From assembly GCF_001885905.1 (NCBI RefSeq), contig NZ_JXKM01000002.1:112257-176256 (forward strand): DNA of 64,000 nucleotides, in the 5' to 3' direction. The stretch comes from Enterococcus devriesei. Its GTDB lineage: Bacteria; Bacillota; Bacilli; Lactobacillales; Enterococcaceae. Positions 25,932-33,244 of the stretch are shown one piece after another (position 1 is the stretch's first letter; every line of letters starts with the position of its first letter). The notes beneath the pieces were generated by a model. It made no database searches. It worked only from the letters and a program-made list of their open reading frames with translations, and was not told the origin of the DNA. The position numbers were made by a program, and so were the translations under genes.

Positions 25932-26789
25932 ATGAATGAATTATTAGGTCAAGTTTTCACAGGACTGATTATTGATGAAAACGAAACAATGTATTTGGTG
26001 CAAAAGAATGGAGTTACTTTCCGGCTAGCAAAAACAGAAGAGGCGCCGCATGAAATTGGTGAATCTATTGAGGGCTTCGGCTATGTGAATCAAAAAAAAG
26101 AAGCGATCTTTACGACGGAGATTCCAAAAGTGCGGATCGGTCACTATGCCTTTGGCGAGGTGACGGATGTTCGTCGTGATTTAGGCGCCTTTGTGAATAT
26201 CGGCTTACCAGATAAGGACATGGTGGTTTCTTTAGATGAGATGCCAAGCATGAAAGAATTATGGCCGAAAAAAGGCGACCGTCTGATGATCAGTCTGCGA
26301 GTGGATGAGAAGGATCGGATGTGGGGTGTCTTAGCAGATGAAGCGATTTTCCATTCTATGAGTCGAACTGGAAACAGCGAGATGCAAAATGAGAACAAAA
26401 AAGGAACAATCTATCGCTTAAAAGTCGCCGGCTCGTATTTGATTACTGAGGATTTCTACTTGGGCTTTGTCCATCCTTCAGAACGTTATCAAGAACCACG
26501 CTTAGGAGAAGTCGTCGAGGCTCGGGTGATTGGTGTCCGGCCTGATGGTGTGCTGAATATGTCATTGAAGCCGCGAAGTTACGAAATGATCAATGACGAT
26601 GCCGCGATGGTCTTGACTATGCTGCAACGTAATGCCACACATACGTTACCTTTTTGGGACAAGTCAGCTCCAGAAGAAATCAAGGAAACTTTCGGCATCA
26701 GTAAAGGGCAATTCAAGCGGGCAATCGGCCATCTGCTGAAAGAAAAATTGATCGAACAATCAGAAGGCGAAATTCGTTTAAAAAGCTAA
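25932..26789 (+). CDS. cvfB: S1-type RNA-binding protein CvfB
   Basis: 285 residues. Tandem S1-like OB folds (for example FGEVTDVRRDLGAFVNIGLPDKDMVVSLDEM) and a C-terminal winged-helix (FGISKGQFKRAIGHLLKEKLIEQ), the layout of the conserved virulence factor B family. Staphylococcal and pneumococcal homologues bind RNA and affect virulence gene expression. RBS TTAGGAGAAAAA. It has its own promoter and lies between mapZ and fur. Confidence 0.9.
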   Translation: MNELLGQVFTGLIIDENETMYLVQKNGVTFRLAKTEEAPHEIGESIEGFGYVNQKKEAIFTTEIPKVRIGHYAFGEVTDVRRDLGAFVNIGLPDKDMVVSLDEMPSMKELWPKKGDRLMISLRVDEKDRMWGVLADEAIFHSMSRTGNSEMQNENKKGTIYRLKVAGSYLITEDFYLGFVHPSERYQEPRLGEVVEARVIGVRPDGVLNMSLKPRSYEMINDDAAMVLTMLQRNATHTLPFWDKSAPEEIKETFGISKGQFKRAIGHLLKEKLIEQSEGEIRLKS

Positions 26790-26800
26790 TTGAGAATGTC

Positions 26801-26829
26801 TTGCATTAATTAGGTTGATAAACTATAAT
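26801..26829 (+). promoter_or_regulatory. SigA promoter of fur
   Basis: TTGCAT (26801-26806), 17-bp spacer, perfect TATAAT (26824-26829). Confidence 0.8.
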
Positions 26830-26865
26830 AATTCTAAGAAAAACAACAGTAATGCATTGTTTTAT

Positions 26866-26880
26866 TTATAATTATTATAA
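26866..26880 (+). promoter_or_regulatory. PerR box upstream of fur
   Basis: TTATAAT-T-ATTATAA is a perfect 7-1-7 inverted repeat identical to the Bacillus PerR-box consensus. It lies about 30 bp after the likely transcription start and 10 bp before the Shine-Dalgarno site, so repressor binding would act as a roadblock. Confidence 0.75.
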
Positions 26881-26901
26881 AGTAGATTGAGGAGGGTTCT
26901 C

Positions 26902-27357
26902 GTGAACGCAATTCTAGCTTTACAAAAAACTAAAAAGCAACTTCATGATTCTGGCTTCAAATTAACCCCTCAGCGTGAAGCGACCGTTCTCGTTTTATTG
27001 GAAAATGAAAAGGATCATTTATCCGCCGAAGAAATTTATTTTTTAGTGAAAAGAAAAAGTCCTGAGATCGGGTTAGCGACCGTCTATCGGACATTGGAAA
27101 TTTTGACAGAGCTGCACATCGTCAATAAAATCAGCTTTGATGATGGCTTGGCGCGTTATGATCTGCGCAAGGAAGGCGCGGAACATTTTCATCATCATTT
27201 GCTTTGTTTGGAATGCGGCAACATCGAAGAAATCGAAGAGGATTTACTAGGTGAGGTGGAACGGGTAGTAGAATCACGCTTTCATTTTATGGTGAAGGAT
27301 CATCGTTTGACTTTCCATGGGATCTGCCAAAGCTGCCAAGCAAAAAAAGAAGCGTAA
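26902..27357 (+). CDS. fur: Fur family metalloregulator
   Basis: 151 residues. Winged helix (FKLTPQREATVLVLLEN, then AEEIYFLVKRKSPEIGLATVYRTLEIL), the HFHHHLLCLEC metal and structural Zn site and a second CxxC (CQSC). Gene context (upstream of xerD and near rpoD) and general sequence point to Fur, but PerR and Zur are close relatives and the upstream PerR box leaves a PerR-type role open. GTG start 5 nt after GGAGGG. A terminator follows within the xerD upstream region. Confidence 0.88.
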   Translation: MNAILALQKTKKQLHDSGFKLTPQREATVLVLLENEKDHLSAEEIYFLVKRKSPEIGLATVYRTLEILTELHIVNKISFDDGLARYDLRKEGAEHFHHHLLCLECGNIEEIEEDLLGEVERVVESRFHFMVKDHRLTFHGICQSCQAKKEA

Positions 27358-27399
27358 AGTTTCGAGAAAAAATTCGAATCAGTTATAATAGAATTGTAG

Positions 27400-27442
27400 A
27401 GTCCCTTGTCAAGATACGTGCTATCATTTCAAGGGACTTTTT
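27400..27442 (+). terminator. Terminator after fur
   Basis: GTCCCTTG (27401-27408) / CAAGGGAC (27430-27437) with a long loop, followed by T5. Confidence 0.75.
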
Positions 27443-27471
27443 GGTATGATAAAGCGGAAAGTGGTGAAAAA

Positions 27472-28362
27472 ATGGAAGAACAAATAACAGAATACTTGCA
27501 TTTTTTATCGATCGAACGAGGACTTTCCGAAAATACTCGTACCAGTTATCAACGAGACCTGAAACAATATTTGGCCTTCTTGACTGAACAAGGGATTACG
27601 GAATGGCAAGCAGTTGATCGATATCTTGTTGTGGCTTTCTTAGGAAGTTTAACCGAAGCGGGGAAAGCTTCAACGACGATAACCCGGATGATCTCCAGCC
27701 TACGTCGTTTTCATCAGTTTCTACGTCAAGAACGGTATACAGATCATGATCCGATGCAGCATATCGATAGTCCTAAAAAGGCTCAAAAGCTACCTCAGAC
27801 GCTTTCCATCGCTGAAGTGGAGCGTTTAATTGCAGCACCAGACACGACTACTGATTTAGGCATTCGCGACCGCGCCATTTTGGAAGTAATGTATGCGACA
27901 GGTTTGCGGGTCAGTGAGTTAATCAGCCTTAAGCTGGGTGATATCCATTTAGAGATGGGTCTGTTGCAAACAGTCGGTAAAGGGGATAAAGAACGGATCG
28001 TTCCGTTAGGTGATTACGCCATCCATTGGCTGGAACGGTACCTTGCGGAAGTTCGCCCGTTAATGACGAAGAAAACGCCAAATGAGCCGTATCTATTTGT
28101 CAATAATCACGGACATGGCTTGAGTCGCCAAGGGATTTGGAAAAACCTCAAGCAATATGTAATCAAGGCGGAAATTACAAAGGATGTCACGCCCCATACA
28201 CTACGTCATAGCTTTGCGACCCATTTGCTTGAAAATGGGGCGGATCTGCGGACGGTTCAGGAGCTATTGGGACACGCGGACATTTCTACGACCCAGATCT
28301 ATACGCATATTACGAAACGACGGATGACGGAAGTCTACAAGGAATTTTTCCCAAGAGCCTAA
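27472..28362 (+). CDS. xerD: Tyrosine recombinase XerD
   Basis: 296 residues. N-terminal SAM-like core-binding domain (YLHFLSIERGLSENTRTSYQRDL) and catalytic domain with the conserved Arg in ATGLRVSEL, Lys in VGKGDKERIVPL, HxLRHSFATHLL, GHADISTTQIYTH with the nucleophile Tyr. With XerC (63002-63901 in this window) it resolves chromosome dimers at dif. The start at 27472 follows AAGTGGTGA; the longer frame from 27406 lies over the fur terminator. Confidence 0.93.
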   Translation: MEEQITEYLHFLSIERGLSENTRTSYQRDLKQYLAFLTEQGITEWQAVDRYLVVAFLGSLTEAGKASTTITRMISSLRRFHQFLRQERYTDHDPMQHIDSPKKAQKLPQTLSIAEVERLIAAPDTTTDLGIRDRAILEVMYATGLRVSELISLKLGDIHLEMGLLQTVGKGDKERIVPLGDYAIHWLERYLAEVRPLMTKKTPNEPYLFVNNHGHGLSRQGIWKNLKQYVIKAEITKDVTPHTLRHSFATHLLENGADLRTVQELLGHADISTTQIYTHITKRRMTEVYKEFFPRA

Positions 28363-28421
28363 AAGAAGCAATAACCCTATTTGAATGAAAAGTTCCTTAA
28401 AATGAATAAGGAGGAGAAATG

Positions 28422-28802
28422 ATGTTAACGGATTATCGAAAAAATCAACGAAAGATCGCGATGGGTCTTTTAAGCTTCCATGCCAATTTAAAAGATCAGC
28501 AGCATTTACTAAAAGAGATTGATACTTATCAAGAAGATGATCGTTATAATCTTTTTTGCTATTACGATGAACAATCTGACAATGTCCAAGGAGTGATTGG
28601 GATCAGTCAGTTGGAAGATCAGGAAATCGTGCTGCATGATATCAGCTTAAACCCTTCTTATCGCGGAGAAGGTGTCGGCTTTAAAATGATGAACGAGCTG
28701 CAACAGCTATTTCCCGATCAAAAAATAATTGGTACACCAGCCACGTGTACTTTTTTAGCGAAATGGCAGGAGCGGGTACGGTCAAACGATGGAATCGATT
28801 AG
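28422..28802 (+). CDS. ribT: RibT-type GNAT acetyltransferase
   Basis: 126 residues of GNAT fold: VQGVIGISQLEDQEIVLHDISLNPSYRGEGVG includes the acetyl-CoA loop (Y-R-G-E-G-V-G). It resembles RibT, the small acetyltransferase that ends the Bacillus riboflavin operon, but no rib synthesis genes are present here and the cell imports riboflavin through RibU. Acceptor unknown. ATG 28422 is better spaced from AAGGAGGAG than 28419. It overlaps scpA by 14 nt, so it is coupled to the condensin genes. Confidence 0.85.
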   Translation: MLTDYRKNQRKIAMGLLSFHANLKDQQHLLKEIDTYQEDDRYNLFCYYDEQSDNVQGVIGISQLEDQEIVLHDISLNPSYRGEGVGFKMMNELQQLFPDQKIIGTPATCTFLAKWQERVRSNDGID

Positions 28803-29535
28803 TTTAAAATTAGATGTCTTTGAAGGTCCACTGGATTTGTTGCTGCATTTGATTCAGCAATTGGAGATCGACATTTACGATATTCCGATTGCTGATGTCA
28901 CCGAGCAGTATATGAATTTTATCCATACAATGAAGACACTGGAGCTGGAAGTAGCGGGTGAATATTTAGTGATGGCGGCTACGTTGATGTCAATCAAGAG
29001 TCAGATGTTATTGCCTAAGCAGGAGTTGGACTTTGAATATGAGGAAGAGGAAGGCGAAGATCCTCGTGAAGCATTGGTCCAACAGTTGCTAGAATATCGC
29101 AAATATAAATACGCGGCCTCTGTTTTATCTGAAAAGGAACAGGAGCGCAGTCTCTTTTATACAAAGGCACCAATGGATCTTTCGGATTATGAGGAAGAGA
29201 TTTTACCATTGCCGCAGAATCAGCTAAATACGATTGATCTTTTTTTGGCGCTCCACGATGTGCTGCAGCGTAAAAAAAGAAATCAACCGGTTGAGACAAC
29301 AGTTACAACAGAAACAATCACTGTTGACCAAAAAGTTGCAGAGATCGGCAGCCGTTTAGAAAAACTGTCAGAAGATGAAGGGCTGACCTTGGAGTCTTTT
29401 TTTGTGCAATACACTAAGGACGAAGTGATCACCACCTTTATGGCTTTGTTGGAATTAATGAAAAAAGGCCAAGCCACAGCGAAACAAGCGGAAACCTATG
29501 CGCCGATTTTGATATTTAAAGGAGCCATTTTATGA
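28789..29535 (+). CDS. scpA: Segregation and condensation protein ScpA (kleisin)
   Basis: 248 residues. N-terminal kleisin motif FEGPLDLLLHLIQQLEIDIYDIPIADVTEQYM and an acidic middle with LPKQELDFEYEEEEGEDPRE; the C-terminal winged helix (DEVITTFMALLELMKKGQ) binds the SMC head. Part of the SMC-ScpA-ScpB chromosome condensation complex. It overlaps ribT upstream and scpB downstream (ATGA), giving a tight operon. Confidence 0.96.
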   Translation: MESISLKLDVFEGPLDLLLHLIQQLEIDIYDIPIADVTEQYMNFIHTMKTLELEVAGEYLVMAATLMSIKSQMLLPKQELDFEYEEEEGEDPREALVQQLLEYRKYKYAASVLSEKEQERSLFYTKAPMDLSDYEEEILPLPQNQLNTIDLFLALHDVLQRKKRNQPVETTVTTETITVDQKVAEIGSRLEKLSEDEGLTLESFFVQYTKDEVITTFMALLELMKKGQATAKQAETYAPILIFKGAIL

Positions 29536-30113
29536 ATCAATTGAGTCAAATCGAAGCCATACTTTTTGTGGTAGGAGAAGAAGGAATCGGGCTGGAAGAA
29601 TTAGCTTTCACGTTAAAAAAATCGACACCGGAAATCTACCAAACGGTTAGCGAATTGAAGGAGAATTATGAAAGCAACGAAGCTTCCGCACTGACTATAT
29701 TAGAAGTGGGCAATCATTTTGTTTTAACAACCAAAAAAGTTTTTGCACCGTTATTGAAGGATTTTGCCCGCTCACCTTTAGCTAACCGGCTGAGTCAAGC
29801 AGCACTAGAAACCCTTTCGATCATCGCCTATAAACAGCCGGTGACGCGCTCAGAGATTGACGAGCTGCGAGGGGTGCAATCCAGTGGAGCTGTCCAAACA
29901 CTGGTGGCTCGTCAATTGATTGAAGAAAAAGGTCGGGTCGACGGTCCAGGTCGAGCAATATTATACGGAACAAGCACTTATTTTATGGATTATTTTGGCT
30001 TGAAGGACATGGAAGACTTGCCAGACGTGCAAAAAATGGAAGAAGATTTAGCGGATGATGAAGAACCGCTTGATTTGTTTTATGATCGCTTTAAAGAAGA
30101 GGATGGACAATAA
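29532..30113 (+). CDS. scpB: Segregation and condensation protein ScpB
   Basis: 193 residues with tandem winged helices: QIEAILFVVGEEGIGLEELAFTL and ALETLSIIAYKQPVTRSEIDELRGVQSSGAVQTLVARQLIEEKGR, the family signature. A ScpB dimer binds ScpA and regulates the SMC ATPase. RBS AAAGGAG inside the end of scpA; the stop overlaps the rluB start (TAATG). Confidence 0.96.
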   Translation: MNQLSQIEAILFVVGEEGIGLEELAFTLKKSTPEIYQTVSELKENYESNEASALTILEVGNHFVLTTKKVFAPLLKDFARSPLANRLSQAALETLSIIAYKQPVTRSEIDELRGVQSSGAVQTLVARQLIEEKGRVDGPGRAILYGTSTYFMDYFGLKDMEDLPDVQKMEEDLADDEEPLDLFYDRFKEEDGQ

Positions 30114-30832
30114 TGGAAAGATTACAAAAAGTTATCGCCCACGCGGGCATCGCGTCAAGACGCAAGGCCGAAGATTACATAACCGGCGGAAGAGTCAAAG
30201 TCAATGGAGAAGTTGTCAAAGAATTAGGGACTAAGGTTGGTAAGAAAGACTTGGTTGAAGTCGATGGTGTGCCAATCTATCAAGAAGAGCCCGTGTATTA
30301 TTTGTTTTACAAACCACGTGGCGTTATCTCGGCAGTAGCGGATGATAAAAAGCGCAAGGTCGTCACAGATTATTTCGCGGCTGTTCCAGAACGGATTTAT
30401 CCGGTTGGTCGTTTGGATTATGATACTTCAGGGATTTTGCTTTTGACTAATGACGGCGATTTTTCTCAGCGTTTAGCCCATCCAAAACATCAAATCGATA
30501 AGGTCTATGTAGCAAAAGTTAAAGGCTTCGCAGAAAAAAGAACGTTATATCCATTAACAAAAGGAGTTCGGATCGAAGGGAAAAAGACGGCACCCGCTCG
30601 TTTTGAGATTCTCTCAACCGATAAAAAGGCCGAAACAAGTATTGTGGAATTGACCATCCATGAAGGCCGCAATCATCAAGTTAAAAATATGCTGGCAGCG
30701 GTGGGCTTACCTGTCCAAAAATTAAAGCGGGAGCGCTATGGTGACTTGACCTTAAAAGGTTTGCGTCCTGGTGAATATCGTCGGCTAAATACGAAAGAAA
30801 TCAACACATTGTTGAATCAATCGAAAGAATAA
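30113..30832 (+). CDS. rluB: 23S rRNA pseudouridine synthase RluB-type
   Basis: 239 residues. N-terminal S4 domain (MERLQKVIAHAGIASRRKAEDYI) and the RsuA-type catalytic motif GRLDYDTSGILLLTNDGD with the active Asp. RsuA/RluB/E/F members share this layout. RluB is chosen by synteny with scpAB, as in Bacillus, where it modifies 23S rRNA helix 93. It is the last gene of ribT-scpA-scpB-rluB. Confidence 0.92.
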   Translation: MERLQKVIAHAGIASRRKAEDYITGGRVKVNGEVVKELGTKVGKKDLVEVDGVPIYQEEPVYYLFYKPRGVISAVADDKKRKVVTDYFAAVPERIYPVGRLDYDTSGILLLTNDGDFSQRLAHPKHQIDKVYVAKVKGFAEKRTLYPLTKGVRIEGKKTAPARFEILSTDKKAETSIVELTIHEGRNHQVKNMLAAVGLPVQKLKRERYGDLTLKGLRPGEYRRLNTKEINTLLNQSKE

Positions 30833-30841
30833 GTTTTTTAC

Positions 30842-30870
30842 TTGTTTTTTGATAGTAAACTTGTTATAGT
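30842..30870 (+). promoter_or_regulatory. Promoter of the FMN riboswitch-ribU transcript
   Basis: TTGTTT (30842-30847), 17-bp spacer, TATAGT (30865-30870), about 20 nt before the aptamer. Confidence 0.6.
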
Positions 30871-30898
30871 TACCTTACAATAAAAATAATTTAAGGTT

Positions 30899-31011
30899 CG
30901 TCTTCAGGGGCAGGGTGAAAATCCCGACCGGCGGTAATAGTCCGCGAACTGCGCAAGCAGCCGATTCGGTGCAATTCCGATACCGACAGTAGAGTCTGGA
31001 TAAAGAAGATA
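30899..31011 (+). ncRNA. FMN (RFN) riboswitch
   Basis: Conserved RFN blocks are present: AGGGGCAGGGTGAAAATCCC, GACCGGCGGT, AGTCCGCGA, GATTCGGTGCAATTCCG and ACCGACAGTAGAGTCTGGAT. The P1 helix is TCTTC (30901-30905) / GAAGA (31005-31009). FMN binding would favour the downstream terminator and shut off ribU. Confidence 0.97.
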
Positions 31012-31041
31012 GAGCTTATTTGAGTGAGTCTGTATTCAAGT

Positions 31042-31076
31042 AACTCTATGCTTTTTCTGAAGCATAGAGTTTTTTT
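31042..31076 (+). terminator. Expression platform terminator of the FMN riboswitch
   Basis: AACTCTATGCT (31042-31052) / AGCATAGAGTT (31061-31071), 8-nt loop, then T7. It lies between the aptamer and ribU. Confidence 0.92.
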
Positions 31077-31132
31077 GTGTGAAGATTGCTTAAATAGTTC
31101 GTTGAAGATGATTCCAAAACGGAGGAATTCAA

Positions 31133-31726
31133 ATGAAGAACTTAAAGTTACAAAAAATGACGGCAGTCGCGGTGGCAGCAGCAATGGGATTGATTTTACA
31201 ATTTATCGCTTTTCCAATCGTTCCCATGTTTCCATTTTTAAAGCTCGATTTTAGCGACATTCCAGTATTGATTAACATGTTTATTTTTGGTCCGGTGACA
31301 GGAATTGCGACGGCGTTTATTCGTTCGTTACTGCATCTGACGATGACTGGCTTTTCTTTCGATAATATGATCGGCGATTTTGCTAGCTTTTTCGCCACTT
31401 CATTATACACTCTGCCAATCTTCTTACTGTTTAGAAAGAAGACGGCTTCGAAGCGGGTCGTGGGTCTAGGGTTAGGGATTTTAGCTATGACGCTCTTTAT
31501 GAGTGTGGCGAACTATTTCGTGATTACGCCACTTTACTTAAAAGCATTTGGCCTTTCAGCCGGACAAATGCTAGGTATGGGCTTAGGACGATATATTTTG
31601 GTTGGAATCGTGCCATTCAATATTGTCAAAGGACTCGTTGTCAGCGGGGTATTCTTAGTGTTGCATGCTAAGCTGCTTCCGTGGTTATCGAAAAAAACGT
31701 TGACCTCACAGCACCATTCAGTTTAA
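31133..31726 (+). CDS. ribU: Riboflavin ECF transporter S component RibU
   Basis: 197 residues with about six hydrophobic helices. The segment LKLDFSDIPVLINMFIFGPVTGI is typical of RibU, the riboflavin-binding subunit that docks on the shared EcfA-EcfA'-EcfT module (not in this window). The N-terminal AVAVAAAMGLIL region carries small residues that contact EcfT. FMN riboswitch control confirms the substrate. RBS ACGGAGGAA. Confidence 0.95.
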   Translation: MKNLKLQKMTAVAVAAAMGLILQFIAFPIVPMFPFLKLDFSDIPVLINMFIFGPVTGIATAFIRSLLHLTMTGFSFDNMIGDFASFFATSLYTLPIFLLFRKKTASKRVVGLGLGILAMTLFMSVANYFVITPLYLKAFGLSAGQMLGMGLGRYILVGIVPFNIVKGLVVSGVFLVLHAKLLPWLSKKTLTSQHHSV

Positions 31727-31734
31727 AAGAAAGA

Positions 31735-31764
31735 AATCTCAGACAAATTGTCTGAGATTTTTTT
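31735..31764 (+). terminator. Terminator after ribU
   Basis: AATCTCAGACA (31735-31745) / TGTCTGAGATT (31749-31759) with an AAT loop and a T-run. Confidence 0.92.
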
Positions 31765-31824
31765 CGTCTATGAAGAAAGTATAAAATTTTCAAATGAATA
31801 AATCGCTTTACAGCAGGTATATTC

Positions 31825-31944
31825 ATGTCCGGCTTCACGAACTAGCTTTATCGGCAATAAGTAAAACTATTTCGAAATTTGAGAAGCAATTTTGAAATAG
31901 TTTGGTCTTATTGCTCAAAAGCTGAGCGAGTTCGCGAAAGCCTT
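31825..31944 (-). repeat. Intergenic hairpin repeat, copy 2
   Basis: A 120-bp imperfect palindrome between convergent ribU and fer. Nested pairings: GGCTT/AAGCC, CGAACT/AGTTCG, CAATAAG/CTTATTG, and a 16-bp inner stem (31863-31878 with 31887-31902, one G-T pair) closed by TGAGAAGC. Its reverse complement matches copy 1 (13647-13876) at both ends and in the loop, while the inner stem sequence differs yet remains paired. Confidence 0.8.
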
Positions 31945-32017
31945 TCTGATCCAAGGGTAAATGGACAAATTTTGTAAAAAAATAGTCCATTTACGAAGCC
32001 GTGCTTAAAATATGTTA

Positions 32018-32230
32018 TTATGAATTCTGATATAAAATCGCATGGGATGGACAGCGTTTTGCGGCCTGAATGACAGCGTCTTGCTGTTTGGTGGGGATAA
32101 ATTCGTGAGTGGCTTCCTTTTCTCCGACAAATAACACCAATCCATCATCAGTATAATCAAAAATTTCTGGCGCAATCGTTTGGCATAAGCCGCAGGCAAT
32201 ACAGCGCTCAGGAATGATTTCGCATTTCAT
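32018..32230 (-). CDS. fer: Ferredoxin (single [4Fe-4S] cluster)
   Basis: 70 residues. Cys ligands in CIACGLC and a distant C-P (RCPSHAI) fit a monocluster [4Fe-4S] ferredoxin of the Bacillus Fer type. The ATG at 32230 has GGAAGGTG five bases upstream; a longer frame to 32245 begins inside that site. It is divergent from ypbB-recQ, as in Bacillus, where fer, ypbB and recS also cluster. Electron partner unknown; convergent with ribU across repeat copy 2. Confidence 0.93.
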   Translation of the reverse strand: MKCEIIPERCIACGLCQTIAPEIFDYTDDGLVLFVGEKEATHEFIPTKQQDAVIQAAKRCPSHAILYQNS

Positions 32231-32260
32231 TTTTTCACCTTCCACAGGAGAATTATTCTT

Positions 32261-33244
32261 ATGACTTTGTTTATTTTAACGTTATTTCAGACTGGCTACA
32301 AGTTAAGAATCTCTACTTTATACCATTTATTAGTAGGAAAACGAACTAGTTCAATTTTGCTTCATGGATTTTTTTACGATAATTTAGCCTATTTAGGTTC
32401 TTTTCCGCAACTCAAGGAAGAAGATTTTCAAAAGGAACTGCAGCAATTAATGAATCAGCAATTGATCACCATGGATGACGGCTATGGTCGGCTAACTGAA
32501 GCAGGAAAGCAGCATTTGGCTAAAGGGTCAATGGATCTAAACGGTTTAAACAATCTACGTTATGGTCGGATGCGAGACACTGTTTGGCAGCTGATTTTAT
32601 TTGCTGTGCAAGTAACGAGCCATTGGTCTTTTGGGGAAAAAGAGTATTTGCCAATCGAGAATCGCCCCTATTATTTACAGCAATTAAAAAAATGGTTAAG
32701 CACCTCTGATGCTGGACTGGTGGAAAGGGTTCGACAGGAACTTATGGAGGCCTTGCAGCAATTGCCGACGGAAAATGCTAATTTCTTAGCCAATCAATTT
32801 TCCGGACATCAGTTTCAAGGAAAGGCGGCCTTTCAACTGCTTGCAGACCGGACTGAGCCGTGGCGTTTGTTGTATACTCAGCGTTCTATTGATCTCTTTT
32901 TAGCAAAGCTCGATCAGGGAGAGCTGAGCCGCTTGATCGCAGCGTTAGATCAACAAAACATCAATCAAAGTATGCTGAAGACACGGGAGTTTTTTCTAGC
33001 CGGAAAAAGCTTACCGGAAATCTTAGACTTGCGCCACTTGAAGCAAGGCACGATCAATGATCATTTTATTGAATGGGCACTACTAGACCCAACGTTTCCT
33101 TTTGAGGAATTTGAGCTGTTGGATTTTGCAGCGCTAGAGAAAGAACAGGTGATTGACGCCTATTATCAGGACTACGACTTGTCTTATTTGAATTTCCGTC
33201 TCTCACAAATTCATTTTTTAAGGAGTAACCATGGAACTGACTAA
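32261..33244 (+). CDS. ypbB: YpbB-like protein linked to RecQ
   Basis: 327 residues, no membrane segments. The family assignment is by synteny (fer, this gene, recQ, LysM protein, as fer-ypbB-recS-ypbE in Bacillus) and by the look of the C-terminal helix-turn-helix region (TREFFLAGKSLPEILDLRHLKQGTINDHFIEWALLD, a helicase-associated HTH_40-like segment). It overlaps recQ by 14 nt, so the two are coupled. Probably an accessory DNA-binding partner of the helicase (inference). RBS ACAGGAGAA. Confidence 0.75.
   Translation: MTLFILTLFQTGYKLRISTLYHLLVGKRTSSILLHGFFYDNLAYLGSFPQLKEEDFQKELQQLMNQQLITMDDGYGRLTEAGKQHLAKGSMDLNGLNNLRYGRMRDTVWQLILFAVQVTSHWSFGEKEYLPIENRPYYLQQLKKWLSTSDAGLVERVRQELMEALQQLPTENANFLANQFSGHQFQGKAAFQLLADRTEPWRLLYTQRSIDLFLAKLDQGELSRLIAALDQQNINQSMLKTREFFLAGKSLPEILDLRHLKQGTINDHFIEWALLDPTFPFEEFELLDFAALEKEQVIDAYYQDYDLSYLNFRLSQIHFLRSNHGTD

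Noticed and set aside
27371..27380. TTCGAATC, similar to a tRNA T-arm
   Set aside because: No acceptor, D or anticodon arms can be formed around it; it is the fur 3' region.
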